A stretch of DNA of 64,000 nt, from NCBI GenBank assembly GCA_024336345.1, contig JANFOG010000002.1, positions 62,001-126,000 on the forward strand, written 5' to 3'. Source of the stretch: Mariannaea sp. PMI_226. Taxonomy: Eukaryota; Ascomycota; Sordariomycetes; Hypocreales; Nectriaceae. Position numbers and translations under genes: made by a program. Below, in pieces: positions 11,693 to 22,670 of this stretch; within the stretch, counting starts at the first letter, position 1, and each line of letters starts with the position of its first letter. Under the pieces are notes generated by a model. That model was not told the origin of the DNA. It ran no database searches and worked only from the letters and a program-made list of their open reading frames with translations.

Positions 11693-14600
11693 TCATTCCG
11701 GTTTATCGTATTAGGGAAAGCATACAATGACTTCAGAGTTGCTCCAAGAACCGGATGCTCCGTGCCGCTAATATCCAAGCGCGGCAATCAACAGAAAATG
11801 GTGCGTGGCACCAAGCTAGGTTGAAATCCCCCATAACTCGACCAATAGTAGTGTCACGCTGGACGTGTAATTATAGTGATCGAAAATGAATGGTGTTTTC
11901 TGGTAGAGACTGAATACCGCTCGGCCCTTCGCCCACTCAAGTGTTGCGAAATCTCGGTGTGGCATGAGATCATGCCACCATTCAGACAATGTTTCACATT
12001 AAGACAAAGTACCTACAAAAACACGCAGAAGCTTAATACTGGTGGGCATGGTACGAACCTCGTTAAAGAAAAGACATTTGCCATGGTAGGGACATGGTTT
12101 CAAACGCCAGAGTATCAGGCGTCAATTCTAAATGTTCTTTCCAATAGCAAGATAATCAGAGGGAAAGAATGAATGTGGACATTGTAACTCGTCCGTACTA
12201 TACTTCACAATATGTCTCTCCGCTACTTAACACGGCCAGGATCAAGTCGGACCTACGCAGTAATCACCATTGTATTTCTGCTTTTCCATTCTTCGCCGTA
12301 AGGTTCTCTCTCTGAAGATGCTTCTGGGGAGAAGAGGCGGTGGTGTGGTGCTTTAATGCGTAGACAAAACGATCTTACTGGAGGAAGCTAGAGAACATAA
12401 GCTATCGCGTCAAACTGTGTCGTGTCTTGCTGCGATCAGGTGAACATGGGAAACCTCTTTTGATTTCCGACCACTTTAGCTGCATTCAATTGCAAGACAT
12501 ACAATCAGAATTTCCATAGCGATGGTGCAATACTCAGCGCTGAACACCCGCTCTCCTTCTTCCTCAATAGATAAATCTTATTTTACAAGATGGGTCTGCG
12601 TCGTTCAATGTTTCTGGACTTTTTGAATAGTGGCCAAAGCGTTGAATACGACCGAGCCGAGAACTAAATTACTAGCGCCACCGTCTTCTCCAGGCCGTAT
12701 GCGAATAGCATCTATTAGCTTGTTACTGTGCTAAATTGTGTCATCAAAACCACTAATATGTGCGACACGGACATAATGCAAGTCTTCATATAACGTACCC
12801 TAGCTGTGTCAATACACTAATACAGCTAATACAGCCACGGCAGCTCTGTGAAGACAAGTCGTATACTGCGGCCTAGTCAGCATCTTTTCGGCATCATCGA
12901 AAACGAAGGCCTAAACCCTAAAAATCGCCCACACGGAGTAACAATGGGTCCAATAAAACAGTGTTATTCCAACTTTCGAAAAATTCGGACACCCGCCGGC
13001 GTATAATTTTTGAAATAGATGACGTGAATGCATAAGGTGGCTATCGCGAGACAACGCAATTGTCCTCGAGCGCTTGATGGTTGGACCTTTGCATCTCAAC
13101 ATGTAATGCGATGCCAACCAGAACTTCGAGGCAAAACTCTGCCAATGCTGCTCCTACTCAACGTTAAGTGGCTTGATAACAACCAGCAATAAAGATCATT
13201 TAAATTATCACTGAGCCAGTAGGACCGCTCGCATGCTAGGGCTAGATCCTCAGATATTGCATGGATATTGAAAACACTTGACGCCTGAAAACGAGCTGTC
13301 GTGCGGTTCCAGATCGTCATTTGAGTATGACGGTAGATTAGCTGTAAGTCACTGGAGAAACCCTCCGTCTGAGGGTGACGTGTGAAATTTCTCATTTTCC
13401 CCTCGCCAGCTCAACTAGGTACAGCTACTTATCACTAATAGAAACATCCGGATACTGAACGCATGAACGCCTCAATAAGGCCACTGCAAATCCGCATGGT
13501 GGTTAGAAGCATACTATGGGAGTGAGATTTTATCTGATCACTCCTCATTTGACATCGCGTAGATTGGGACTTTTTTGGTGAGACTGTTTAGTTTTTTTCT
13601 GCCTAACAGTGAGCACACACTTTGGTCAGTAGTAGTACTTACACTCAATCGTTTGGTGGTACCGCTCTTGGCCTAAATATAACAACCCTTGCTGCTGGAT
13701 ACTGCAGATGTCTCTAGACCAGTATCTTCACATTGGGGTTGGGAACTGAATGTCTATTTACAACTAGAATTCACAATTGCAGTGAGCTATTTTAGACAAA
13801 GCGAGCACTTGATACCAAAATTACAGCTGCCGATAGTAACATATGCCGTTCGCTTTATTGCTCTCTTTGACCTATGGTCAGTAGCCTAAGTAGTTATGAT
13901 ACCTCGTCTGGCTCTATGAATGGTATCACGCGGACTCTTTGACCGCGCCACGTTTGGGTCTCTACCTTCGTTGTCCCTCCCTATTGGTATTTTTCTCAAT
14001 GTGACCGGTCGTTCCGCCCCTAGTTCGTGTATTTCCCATATAGGCGTAGGCTGAGATGCGGTTATCGTTCTATCCTCTTACGATCCCTCACGCATCTTCA
14101 ATCCCTCGGACGTCTTATCTAGTGCCTGTAAGTCGAAAACGTCCAGGTTTTCTAGGTCATGGCTATATTCAAGGTTGTATGGTCTTTTTTACCCATCCAC
14201 TGATCACGATTCATCGATCACGATTCATCGTTTTGTAAGATCAGTGGCCACTGTATCTACTACGGTTTCCGCTCAGGAGCATTATTCTCGCTCGCACTCA
14301 TCACAGAGATTAATACTTGTATACCTTCTATATGTATGATACATTTTTGAACTACTTGTGACGATATGAGAGCATATGGAGAGAGTAGAGTGTTTATTTT
14401 CAGCGTGTTATTATGCATCCGTGGCGAGCTCGTTAATAAAGAAGTTAAGGAGCTTAACGTAATACGAACGGTGGGGTTCAACTGCTGGAAGTAACCCTGT
14501 GAGATACACTTATCTCAAACTGATTCTACGTTTGAGAGTGGACCGGAAGGATATAGCCCACAAACCTTCAGCATAAATTGGTAGATGAACCATCAGGAGA

Positions 14601-15040
14601 ACGCCGAGAGAACATAACGTGGGCTTAGCTCATCGTTACCAAAACAAGGAGGAAACAAAAAGAGGTTACCAAACGGAATGATAAAGAGCATGACTAGTTA
14701 CGTTTTGAACCTACACCATTAGGAAAAAATTAAAAATTAACACTGGGTATTTCTTCTCATCTATGAAGAGGCGCATGCACTATGGATCACTACAATTGAT
14801 GCTTCGCAATATTCTAGAAGACATCTTATCCCTATTTAACTTAACTAATATATTTAACGAATCTACCTCCTTTTGGCAAATCATTTCCTTGGTCAAAGCA
14901 AATTGTCTTAGAGATCTTGCGGTGTGGCAATGAATCGAGCCTTTCCGAAGCATAGTAGTAAAAGCGAAAAGTCGGTGAGGACAATTAGTGGGTATTTATA
15001 CGGGAAAACAGCCTAAAATCTCGGTCTTATACAATCTATG
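11693..15040. other. gene-poor interval, no gene recognised
   Basis: About 3.3 kb with only short, unrelated open frames on both strands (for example 11876-12172 plus, 12911-13395 minus, 13689-13889 plus). None has a domain, signal peptide or splice structure that I trust. A short tandem duplication around TCACGATTCATCG occurs at about 14207-14231. Confidence 0.4.
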
Positions 15041-15071
15041 CGAATATGCAGGGCTGAGAAATTGTTCTTGT

Positions 15072-15240
15072 ACATGTATCTGTGAGAGGGCAGGAACGCT
15101 AAGACATGCCATATTTCTTTGTGTAGCAGACATAAAACGCCTCCGCGTTTAACTAGTGTAGGCTGGGGAAAGCCGCGAGGCGCCTTGCTAAATTTCTCGT
15201 TAGCTAGAGCTTTTAACTCGATCCTACTTCTACAAGGAAG
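15072..15240 (+). mobile_element. possible decayed non-LTR retrotransposon 3' end
   Basis: The plus strand encodes CICERAGTLRHAIFLC, which fits the C-x-C-x7-H-x4-C zinc knuckle found near the C-terminus of many fungal LINE reverse transcriptases. About 60-100 bases later, after stops and a frame change, it reads RLGKAARRLAKFLVS, similar in style to the basic end of those proteins. There is no intact reverse transcriptase upstream. This is weak, pattern-based evidence for a short relic. Confidence 0.3.
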
Positions 15241-15506
15241 AATAGCTCCAAAATCAAGGTAAAAAGAAGCTCACAAAATATGCACACTCATAGACTTCTT
15301 CTAGAACTAATGCTATACCCCTTTTCTTGGGTGGTACCCAAGGTTCTGTCTTAGATAAGTACTTAGAACAGGAGGTTTTCTATGTCTTATGAAGGCAGGT
15401 GTCCTGGTCTGATGGTAGAAATGATACAAAATTTGTCTCTGATTCAAATTATCACGGGTGACGTGGCTATGCAATGCAAATAGGAGACAACTTTGTGTTA
15501 CTCAAC

Positions 15507-15514
15507 TATAAAAT
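15507..15514 (+). promoter_or_regulatory. possible TATA box of the HAD-terpene cyclase gene
   Basis: TATAAAAT lies 93 bp upstream of the start codon at 15600, in an otherwise plausible promoter. Assigned by motif and distance only. Confidence 0.4.
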
Positions 15515-15599
15515 AGAAGGCTAAATCCCATGCCAGTTAACAATGATCATCGCATTACGATAACACATTTGAGCTCGATATCTTCTATATATCAACCTC

Positions 15600-17351
15600 A
15601 TGGCCTTCAATACGCTTTTTGTTGACCTCGGCGACGTCCTTTGTGACTGGGATAGGGACAGTATCACTGCCCTGACCCCGACAACTCTGCTCCAAGTAAT
15701 GCACTCTATAGCATGGTATAGACTTGAGTGTGGGGAAATCACGGCGACAGAAGCATACGAGGTACTTGAATTTGACATGTGCTGTTATTCAACTAATACA
15801 AACCTTACACAGCTGCTGTCTGACGAGCTCTGTATTAGCTCCGACCTCATACGCGAAGCATTTCTACAAGCTCGAGCTACCTTGGTCATTGACCGGAAGT
15901 TTGTCGGAATACTTGAAGCTCTTAAGAAAGACATACCCGGTTTAAACATATATATCGCGTCTAACATTTCTGACGAGCACTTCAACTGGATCAAGGATAT
16001 GCCTCTCCCATGGTCTATCTTTACCGGCATATTTACATCCGCTCAAGTTGGGTTGCGGAAGCCTGGGCTGGGATTCTTTCGACATATCACTGACACTACT
16101 GGCTGTGACCCAAGCCGAACTATATTTATTGACAATAAGCCTGAGAACTTATGCGGTGCTCAGTCGATTGGCATGAGGGGAATTTTAGCTAAGCCTGAGT
16201 TTCCAGTGTTTTATGGTTTGCTATGGAGCCTTTTCAGCAATCCAGTGCATAGAGCTATGGAATATCTGAAGAACCATGCAGGACGGCATGATTCTGTAAT
16301 TGAAGGCCGTGGCATGAGCTTCAAAGACAACTTCTCCCAGTTGTTGATCTGGGGAATCACCGGAGACCCATCCTTGATATATTTGAAGCGGCCCTCTAGT
16401 GGCCCTCATAACGCTGCCGAATCTGAGAATGCCGTTACCGATAGCGATACTTACGTGGCATTTACTAGGAACTCTCAGGTCAAAGCTGCTCAGAATCAGT
16501 CAGACAAACTAATGCCCCGTGTTTGGCAGAACGGTAATGCTGAGCAAGTTGTCACATCCAATGGATTACATGCTGGAGCTGCCACCAACGAGGACCCCGA
16601 AACGGAATTCTCAATAACTCTGCGCGATTTTGAAAAAGAAAATCGAGCATGTCTTTGGAATTATTTCTGTGAGCAACACGCTCTCAATGGCAAAGACTTC
16701 CCTGCCGACGCCGACACAACGTCTATTGCGTACCTTACTCTTCCAAAGGAGTCATTGGATGCATCATCAATAACCTCTCTGCTGGATGTGATGGCGAAAA
16801 ATGTTAGCTCAGATGGTATTATGCAGGTTTACTTGATTGAAAGGAGGCCACGGGTATGCCCAGTAGTTTGCTGTAACATCCTTCGACTTTTTTATCGATT
16901 CGGCCGTGGCGATGATGCGCGAATCAAGGCGACGGAGGCCTGGGTTATTCAGTGCCTGGCCACGAGAGCTTATCAACACGGCACTCGACACTACACAACA
17001 GCAGAAAGCTTTCTTTATTTTACCGCTCTGTGGTATAGTGAATGCGGCTCTGCAAGTCTTCGTTCAAAGCTCGACCTACTTCTCCGCGATGCCCTAATTG
17101 AGAGGGTGCATGTTCCTGTCAATCCACTAGCCCTAGCGATGCGCATCGCCGCCTGTCAAGCTGTGGGGATTGACCAACGCATGCTGCATATAGACATTAA
17201 TATGCTGCTTGAAATTCAGGATCGCGATGGAGGATGGCCCCCAGGGCACTTTTGCAGGTTTGGGTCTACAGGTGATAAGGTCGGTAATCGAGGTATCACC
17301 ACTGCTTTGGCGGCGAATATTCTGAAAAATAGTGCCGGTCTGTTGTACTGA
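15600..17351 (+). CDS. HAD-like/class II terpene cyclase fusion (drimane-type sesquiterpene synthase)
   Basis: A 583-residue, single-exon protein with two domains. Residues 1 to about 205 are a HAD phosphatase-like domain: FVDLGDVL with Asp9, ASN at 120-122, RKPG with Lys154, and FIDNKPEN at 176-183. Residues from about 210 onward form a terpene cyclase beta-type domain with DADTT (370-374), the acid motif of class II cyclases that protonates a prenyl chain, plus a QW-like QDRDGGWP (540-547). This is the architecture of fungal AstC/DrtB-type enzymes that cyclise farnesyl diphosphate to drimanyl diphosphate, in some cases with the HAD domain then removing phosphate. HAD motif IV reads DN where DD is usual, so the phosphatase step may be weak or absent. 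Flanked by an FAD monooxygenase and a convergent P450. The exact product (drimenol, albicanol or other) is not readable. Confidence 0.85.
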   Translation: MAFNTLFVDLGDVLCDWDRDSITALTPTTLLQVMHSIAWYRLECGEITATEAYEVLEFDMCCYSTNTNLTQLLSDELCISSDLIREAFLQARATLVIDRKFVGILEALKKDIPGLNIYIASNISDEHFNWIKDMPLPWSIFTGIFTSAQVGLRKPGLGFFRHITDTTGCDPSRTIFIDNKPENLCGAQSIGMRGILAKPEFPVFYGLLWSLFSNPVHRAMEYLKNHAGRHDSVIEGRGMSFKDNFSQLLIWGITGDPSLIYLKRPSSGPHNAAESENAVTDSDTYVAFTRNSQVKAAQNQSDKLMPRVWQNGNAEQVVTSNGLHAGAATNEDPETEFSITLRDFEKENRACLWNYFCEQHALNGKDFPADADTTSIAYLTLPKESLDASSITSLLDVMAKNVSSDGIMQVYLIERRPRVCPVVCCNILRLFYRFGRGDDARIKATEAWVIQCLATRAYQHGTRHYTTAESFLYFTALWYSECGSASLRSKLDLLLRDALIERVHVPVNPLALAMRIAACQAVGIDQRMLHIDINMLLEIQDRDGGWPPGHFCRFGSTGDKVGNRGITTALAANILKNSAGLLY

Positions 17352-17554
17352 GTTTTAGAACACGTTGTGAGATAGGTGTTTGTTTATTCAGTATATTTGC
17401 TCTAATGCTTCACTGACACTCCTCCGGCTCCTAACACGTTCAACCCACGTCTGCTGAACACTCCAATGGCCAAAATAATCTTGCTGAATATGCTTGTTCC
17501 GAAGAATAACAAAAACACTCTTCCACTTGGCAGTATTCATCGACAGCAGCGTGC

Positions 17555-19260
17555 CTACCTACCCTCTTGTGAATTCCGTTCAGCTGGGCAAAGGCTGACA
17601 AAGAGTGGCATTTTGGCCCAAACAATGTAAGATTTCTGATCAAGCCAGTTCACATCAGTCTCTGCGAGGGTAAGGTCAAAGTGCCAGAGACATGAAGACA
17701 GGATAAGGCGCATTTCATGCCATGCGAGGCTAAGGTTCGTAATTAGCTTAAAGCGGCTCCAGTGTTGGAAGTGGCTAAAGAGTTAAAGATGGTTGACTCA
17801 CTTCATACCCAAGCAATTCCTTGGGCCAAAGGAGAATGGTTGCCAGGAGGCTTTGTTGTCTTCAAGGTAGGCATCAGGTGCCTCGCTAAGCCAGCGTTCA
17901 GGTACGTATTCTGATGGGTTTGTGAAGTTACGGTGAGATCTTAGTGATGCATAAAACGGGATGCCGACCCTCGTCTTCTGTTTGTTAGACGCCAAGTTTT
18001 TCAAGAATTTAAGTGGAGAGGGAATAAGCACCTTCTCAGGAACGAAGCCACCACACACGTGTGCCCCTCCCGGAGGGGTAATGCGTTTCAGAGCATTTGG
18101 TACTGGAGGATAAAAACGTAGGGCCTCCTTTAGACAAGCGTTTAGGTACTGACATTGCTGCAGTGTACTAATATTCAAATCCGTAGGACATTTGAATTTT
18201 CGAATTTCTCGAACAAGTCTCTCCAACTTAACTGGATGCTTCAGAAGAAGATAAGTAACGCCACTTAGGAGTGTTGCAACTGTTTCAGTTCCAGCACTCA
18301 TAAATGTTCTTGCGTTCGAGTACATTTCCCATTTGGTCATGTTGACTTCGCCTTGACGGAAGATCAAACTCCAGATGTCCGCTCGATCATCATCCCTTTC
18401 TAGGCGCCGGTCAACACGTTGCATTGAGTAGTTGATATGTTGCTTGCGCTTCTCGGCAAGGGACTTTGGCTGTAACCAAGTTGCAAAATAATTGAGAAGA
18501 GGATATGTCCTGAATATCATCGAGATTGCCAGTCCTTTGAGCTCCTTGTTAACGCCTGACGCCCAAGGCACGTACTCTCCGTTTTTGAGCATCCCAAGCG
18601 ATTCACCAAAGGTGAGATCAGCCATAATGTCAAATGAAGTGAAGTTGTACAAGGGGACGATGTCAAGCGGCTCGTCGCTTGATGTATTATGATGATCTTG
18701 AAGCCGTTGAATAAGAGAGTTGACATAACTGCAAATAAGTGACTCCTGTTGCGTGAGTGCGAAGTTAGAAAATGCGTGCGAAAAAATGCGGCGCTGGCGA
18801 GCGTGATCTTCATTATCAGCCCGCAGCAGTCCTTTCTCAAAGTCGTTCAGGTCTGGGCCTGATATGAGGTGGTCTCTTCTAAAAGTCTCTCCACCAACAC
18901 CGCGGTATGCATAAATGTCCTTCCATGCTCGACTTTCGACGAAACTGAGTTCATTGGGCCCTGTTCGGACAACTGGACCGTACTTTTCGTGTAGTCTCAT
19001 CATGAGGTCATGCATGTCACCAGATTGTAGGTGATACAGCATAGGAAGACGCGAAGCCGCGAAGAGCATTGGACCAGGGTATTTCCTCAGGGGGTGGAAG
19101 AGAATATTGTACATAATAAGCCATGCGCGGTACATAAGTGCCTACAGCAATGTAAGCGATTGATCAAATATCCTGCAAAGCCTCTAGATTAGCATACCAA
19201 TAACAAAAAAGTTTGAAGGGCGTCTTTCAGCGACGCAAATGTTGTAATATGAATCAACAT
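17555..19260 (-). CDS. cytochrome P450 monooxygenase (4 exons)
   Basis: Minus-strand exons: 19260-19198, 19141-18032, 17977-17802, 17729-17555; 507 residues. The first exon gives a short hydrophobic leader that joins to ALMYRAWLIMYN and then HPLRKYPGP, the usual membrane-anchor hinge. Motifs in order: I-helix AGTETV, ExxR in KEALRFYPP, PERW, and the heme loop FSFGPRNCLGMN. The last intron splits Asn from Met in the heme loop (ATGAA then C). A 54-nt stretch at 18031-17978 keeps the frame open but has a GTGCTT start, a CTAAC branch site and a CAG end, and removing it restores a normal VPEK-KTRVGIPFY run, so I treat it as an intron. The gene converges on the HAD-terpene cyclase (203 bp between stops), which supports a shared terpenoid pathway. 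Confidence 0.88.
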
Positions 19261-22200
19261 TTTGACGAACGTATGCTTGTTTAGCTTCAGATGGTATGGT
19301 GTTGTTGCGCTGCTGCTGCTAGCCATGCGGGCGCTCGCCAGGAGCTTTATACTTCGTTGTGGGCCGGTGGATTAGGCTCTCACACATGTTGGACGACATA
19401 AGCTGTTGAATCCTCCCATGTCTCATTGGAAGTAGGTTTCTCGTCTATGTACCGTGTTATGTCTCAGTGACACGTCAGTGTCTCAGCTACATCAAGGACA
19501 AAGGACAAATGCACTTCTCTAAACTTAGATAAGCTGCTAAGAAAGTCGGTGGCCCTGGAATCCTTCCCAGAGATGGAATTGTATCTAGAATTATCCTACA
19601 ACAGCAACTATACAGACTCTGCAGTGCGGCAAGAAAAAAAAAGGCAGGCTAGAGCCAGCACCATGGTGGTTTACAAGCGCTCCTAAATGGCTGCAGTGTT
19701 ACTGCAACAGCGAGAGAAAACATAGTATGAGTATAAGATGGATCAAGAATATTTCTGTACCAGGTCCCTAGACGCCTCTTGACTTACTACAGCTGAGATG
19801 TACCTAGTATTACAAATTTTAAAAAATGATGTTCATCCTAAGTAGAACTAGTTTTAGGCCGCATCAAGTATCCCCATGTACTCAGTGTATGACTCCAAAT
19901 GGAATATTTACTGACAGCACAACGGTATCGCAATACAGGTCTCAGACTGGGGTTCTAGGGATAAGACGTAAGTTACGAAGCTACTCGAGTGTTTTCTTTA
20001 AAATGTGGAACTCGCTCAGAAACCTCATAGTACCCATGTTATTAGGTCGCAACAGCTCAAATCTCCCAAGCACTACTGTGGTATTCTCCTTGACACAGCG
20101 CAGCCATGATTGCCACCTGAGTCAGCTACGCGACAATCACCCTCTAGCAAACCTACTCTTCACCAAAACGATCCACAGAATTATTGTTGAAAATCACTGG
20201 GGGTGCCTCTATACACGCTCCCGTCGTAACTCAATATGGTGAGTATGAAGGACTCCGGTCAACACCATTGCATATTCTATCGGTTGAGTTTATGCTTTAG
20301 AAATCAGCCAGATATTATAATATCAGTCTCCATTTCATTATCATGTATTATGAAAGACTTTCACCGTCACAATAAATAGATGCTATGAACATGTTTTGAA
20401 CCGTAACCTTATTGCGACCTCTCGGAACACTTGGGAACGAATTATAGCCTTGACCCCTACTACCTATACTCTCATAGTTGGACCAAATATGGCAATTTGA
20501 GAGACCATGTAACTTCTTCTTCTCTTATAATTGTTCAAATTCCAATCGAACTGGTCGAAATGAGCCTTTCCTTCACTGCCGAGGCTTCAGAGGACAACCA
20601 AACTATGGCGGTGTAAGGAGATCGGGAAGGGGACATGATAGGTTCTTATTCCACTCCGTTGTTTTTTCTTTTCAATCAAGGGCACTAGACTGGCCTTTGG
20701 TGCAGTTGGCTGCTATCCAAGTGGACGAGTCAAGATTTCGTGGCCACTAATTTGAGAACCATCTAAAAGATTTGAATAGGCACTCGTTATAGCACAAGCT
20801 TTCAGATGCTATGGACAGCTTTGGTGTAGTGACATATACACAGGAAGCCAACTACAGATCGCAAGGCAGTTCAGGTCATATTACGTCAGATATATGTAAT
20901 GGTACATAGAAAGAAACTAAGGATGCGGCTTTTTTTAGTCTTGGATTTCTCGGTTTCCTTGCAGATTTTGGTATACAGACTATCTAGCCCCTTGGAGGGG
21001 TCAGGACACATGAGGAACTTGGTATGGCTTGTTAGAAAGACAGCTAAAAGTTATTAATGGTTCGCGTTCTTTAGGAATTTCAATATATACGTATGAAATA
21101 CAGGTTGTATAAGCCGTTTCTTGTTTCACGAAATTGGCCATTTCGTCTCATACAAGAGCAAGCAAGTTTGTTTCCGTAGCCTTCTAATAATCTGTACTGA
21201 GTGCAAGTTGTTTCACTTTATCTATTGTGTCAGCAAGCCGCTGATTTTCGTCGTGAGCATACCAAAACAATCGGACCCAAGAGGAATTCTCAACTAGCCC
21301 TCAAGTCCTACGCCCATGCTGGTTCCAGTGACAACCTCAAACGGAGTCGATCAAGGCAATCTAGGATGCAATAGCGGTTGTCAAGGAAATGATAACAGGC
21401 AATGCAAATACGGAAACAATGGTGGGGCTCTCTGGGGCCCTGCGAATAAATAGACGAGGGGGTTTGGAGGGTCATAAATGATAGATACATCATGTAACGG
21501 TTCGGGTAATTCCTAGGAATCTATCTTTCTAGACTACCGGGATTCGATCTCTAGATTTCGGTAATTCAAGTTTCATTAGCTTTTACATGGATATCCGAAG
21601 AATTCTAACACACTTGTCCTAGTAAAAGCTAACAGCACCTATCCTATTGTTAAGTTAATTATTGATTAATTACTTTAACTACAAATATGCTAGAGACATA
21701 GATATTGATCACATAGCCAGTATCTTTCAACCACTGTGATGGTTAGAGGTCAAATTCAATAGTCCAAATAAACGCGTTAATAGAGAGAGAGTATTTAAGA
21801 GATCGGTTCGGCCCTCGAGCGCTCAAACAACACAGTAGACCGCTAAATGATATGCTTTTTATGTAGATAGATTCATATTAGTTTCACAGAACGGCAAGTC
21901 AAAGGCACCGTTCATTAGACGTAAACTCTTCTCTTCCTTTAAATATGTCAGAAAGATCAAAATCATGTCAATAAGGGCTCACGCATTGTCTGTCAAATCG
22001 ATGGTTCCATCATCACGTTAGTCGAGGAAGTTTCTCATACCGAGCTGGGAAACGCTTATGCCAAGGAATACAAGCTGACCTCTTTAGGGTTAGTGACCCA
22101 AGAGGTCTATTCGCTACTGTAGCCTAACATTAGTCTCTTTTGAGTCGCCCACAGCACTGGCGAAATTGATGTGGGCGCATGACAATCGCGACACTGGTAG

Positions 22201-22670
22201 ATCAAGACGGAAGAGAGTAGAGATAACTTTCAACTTTTGATAGAAGCGGACTTCATTCCTTTCTTTGCCGCCCTCCTGTAACACTCTTCCAGAAACCTAG
22301 TTGCCAGTTAAACGATACTCACTAGGGCGCTTTTCGCCCCGACCAAAGCTACTTTAAGCAGTGGCGAAATACCCCAGACACTCGAAACTAGACACAACAA
22401 TGAGTGACGCAACAGGCCGCAAGAGATTTAATTTAGATCCCCATCGCAGAAAGGTTAAGACTTGTACTTCAATATGGCCCAGGAAGTCAAGAAACACGTC
22501 ATTGTCGCTATCTCTTTCCGAAGGTATTAGACACTACGAAGCCAAGCACTTCAAAATAACACCCTCATTTAGATCCTCCTATGAAATTCAATTTTGTTGT
22601 ATTCTAGGTCTCTACATAATCGTCGCTCCAATATCATGATATCATGTACACGTCATCCTGTCTACTTCAT
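19261..22670. other. gene-poor interval, no gene recognised
   Basis: About 3.4 kb. The first few hundred bases are the P450 promoter. Open frames at 19826-20242, 20431-20750 and 22361-22639 (plus) have no recognisable domain. Parts near 21.6 kb are strongly AT-rich. No tRNA or repeat signal was evident by eye. Confidence 0.4.
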
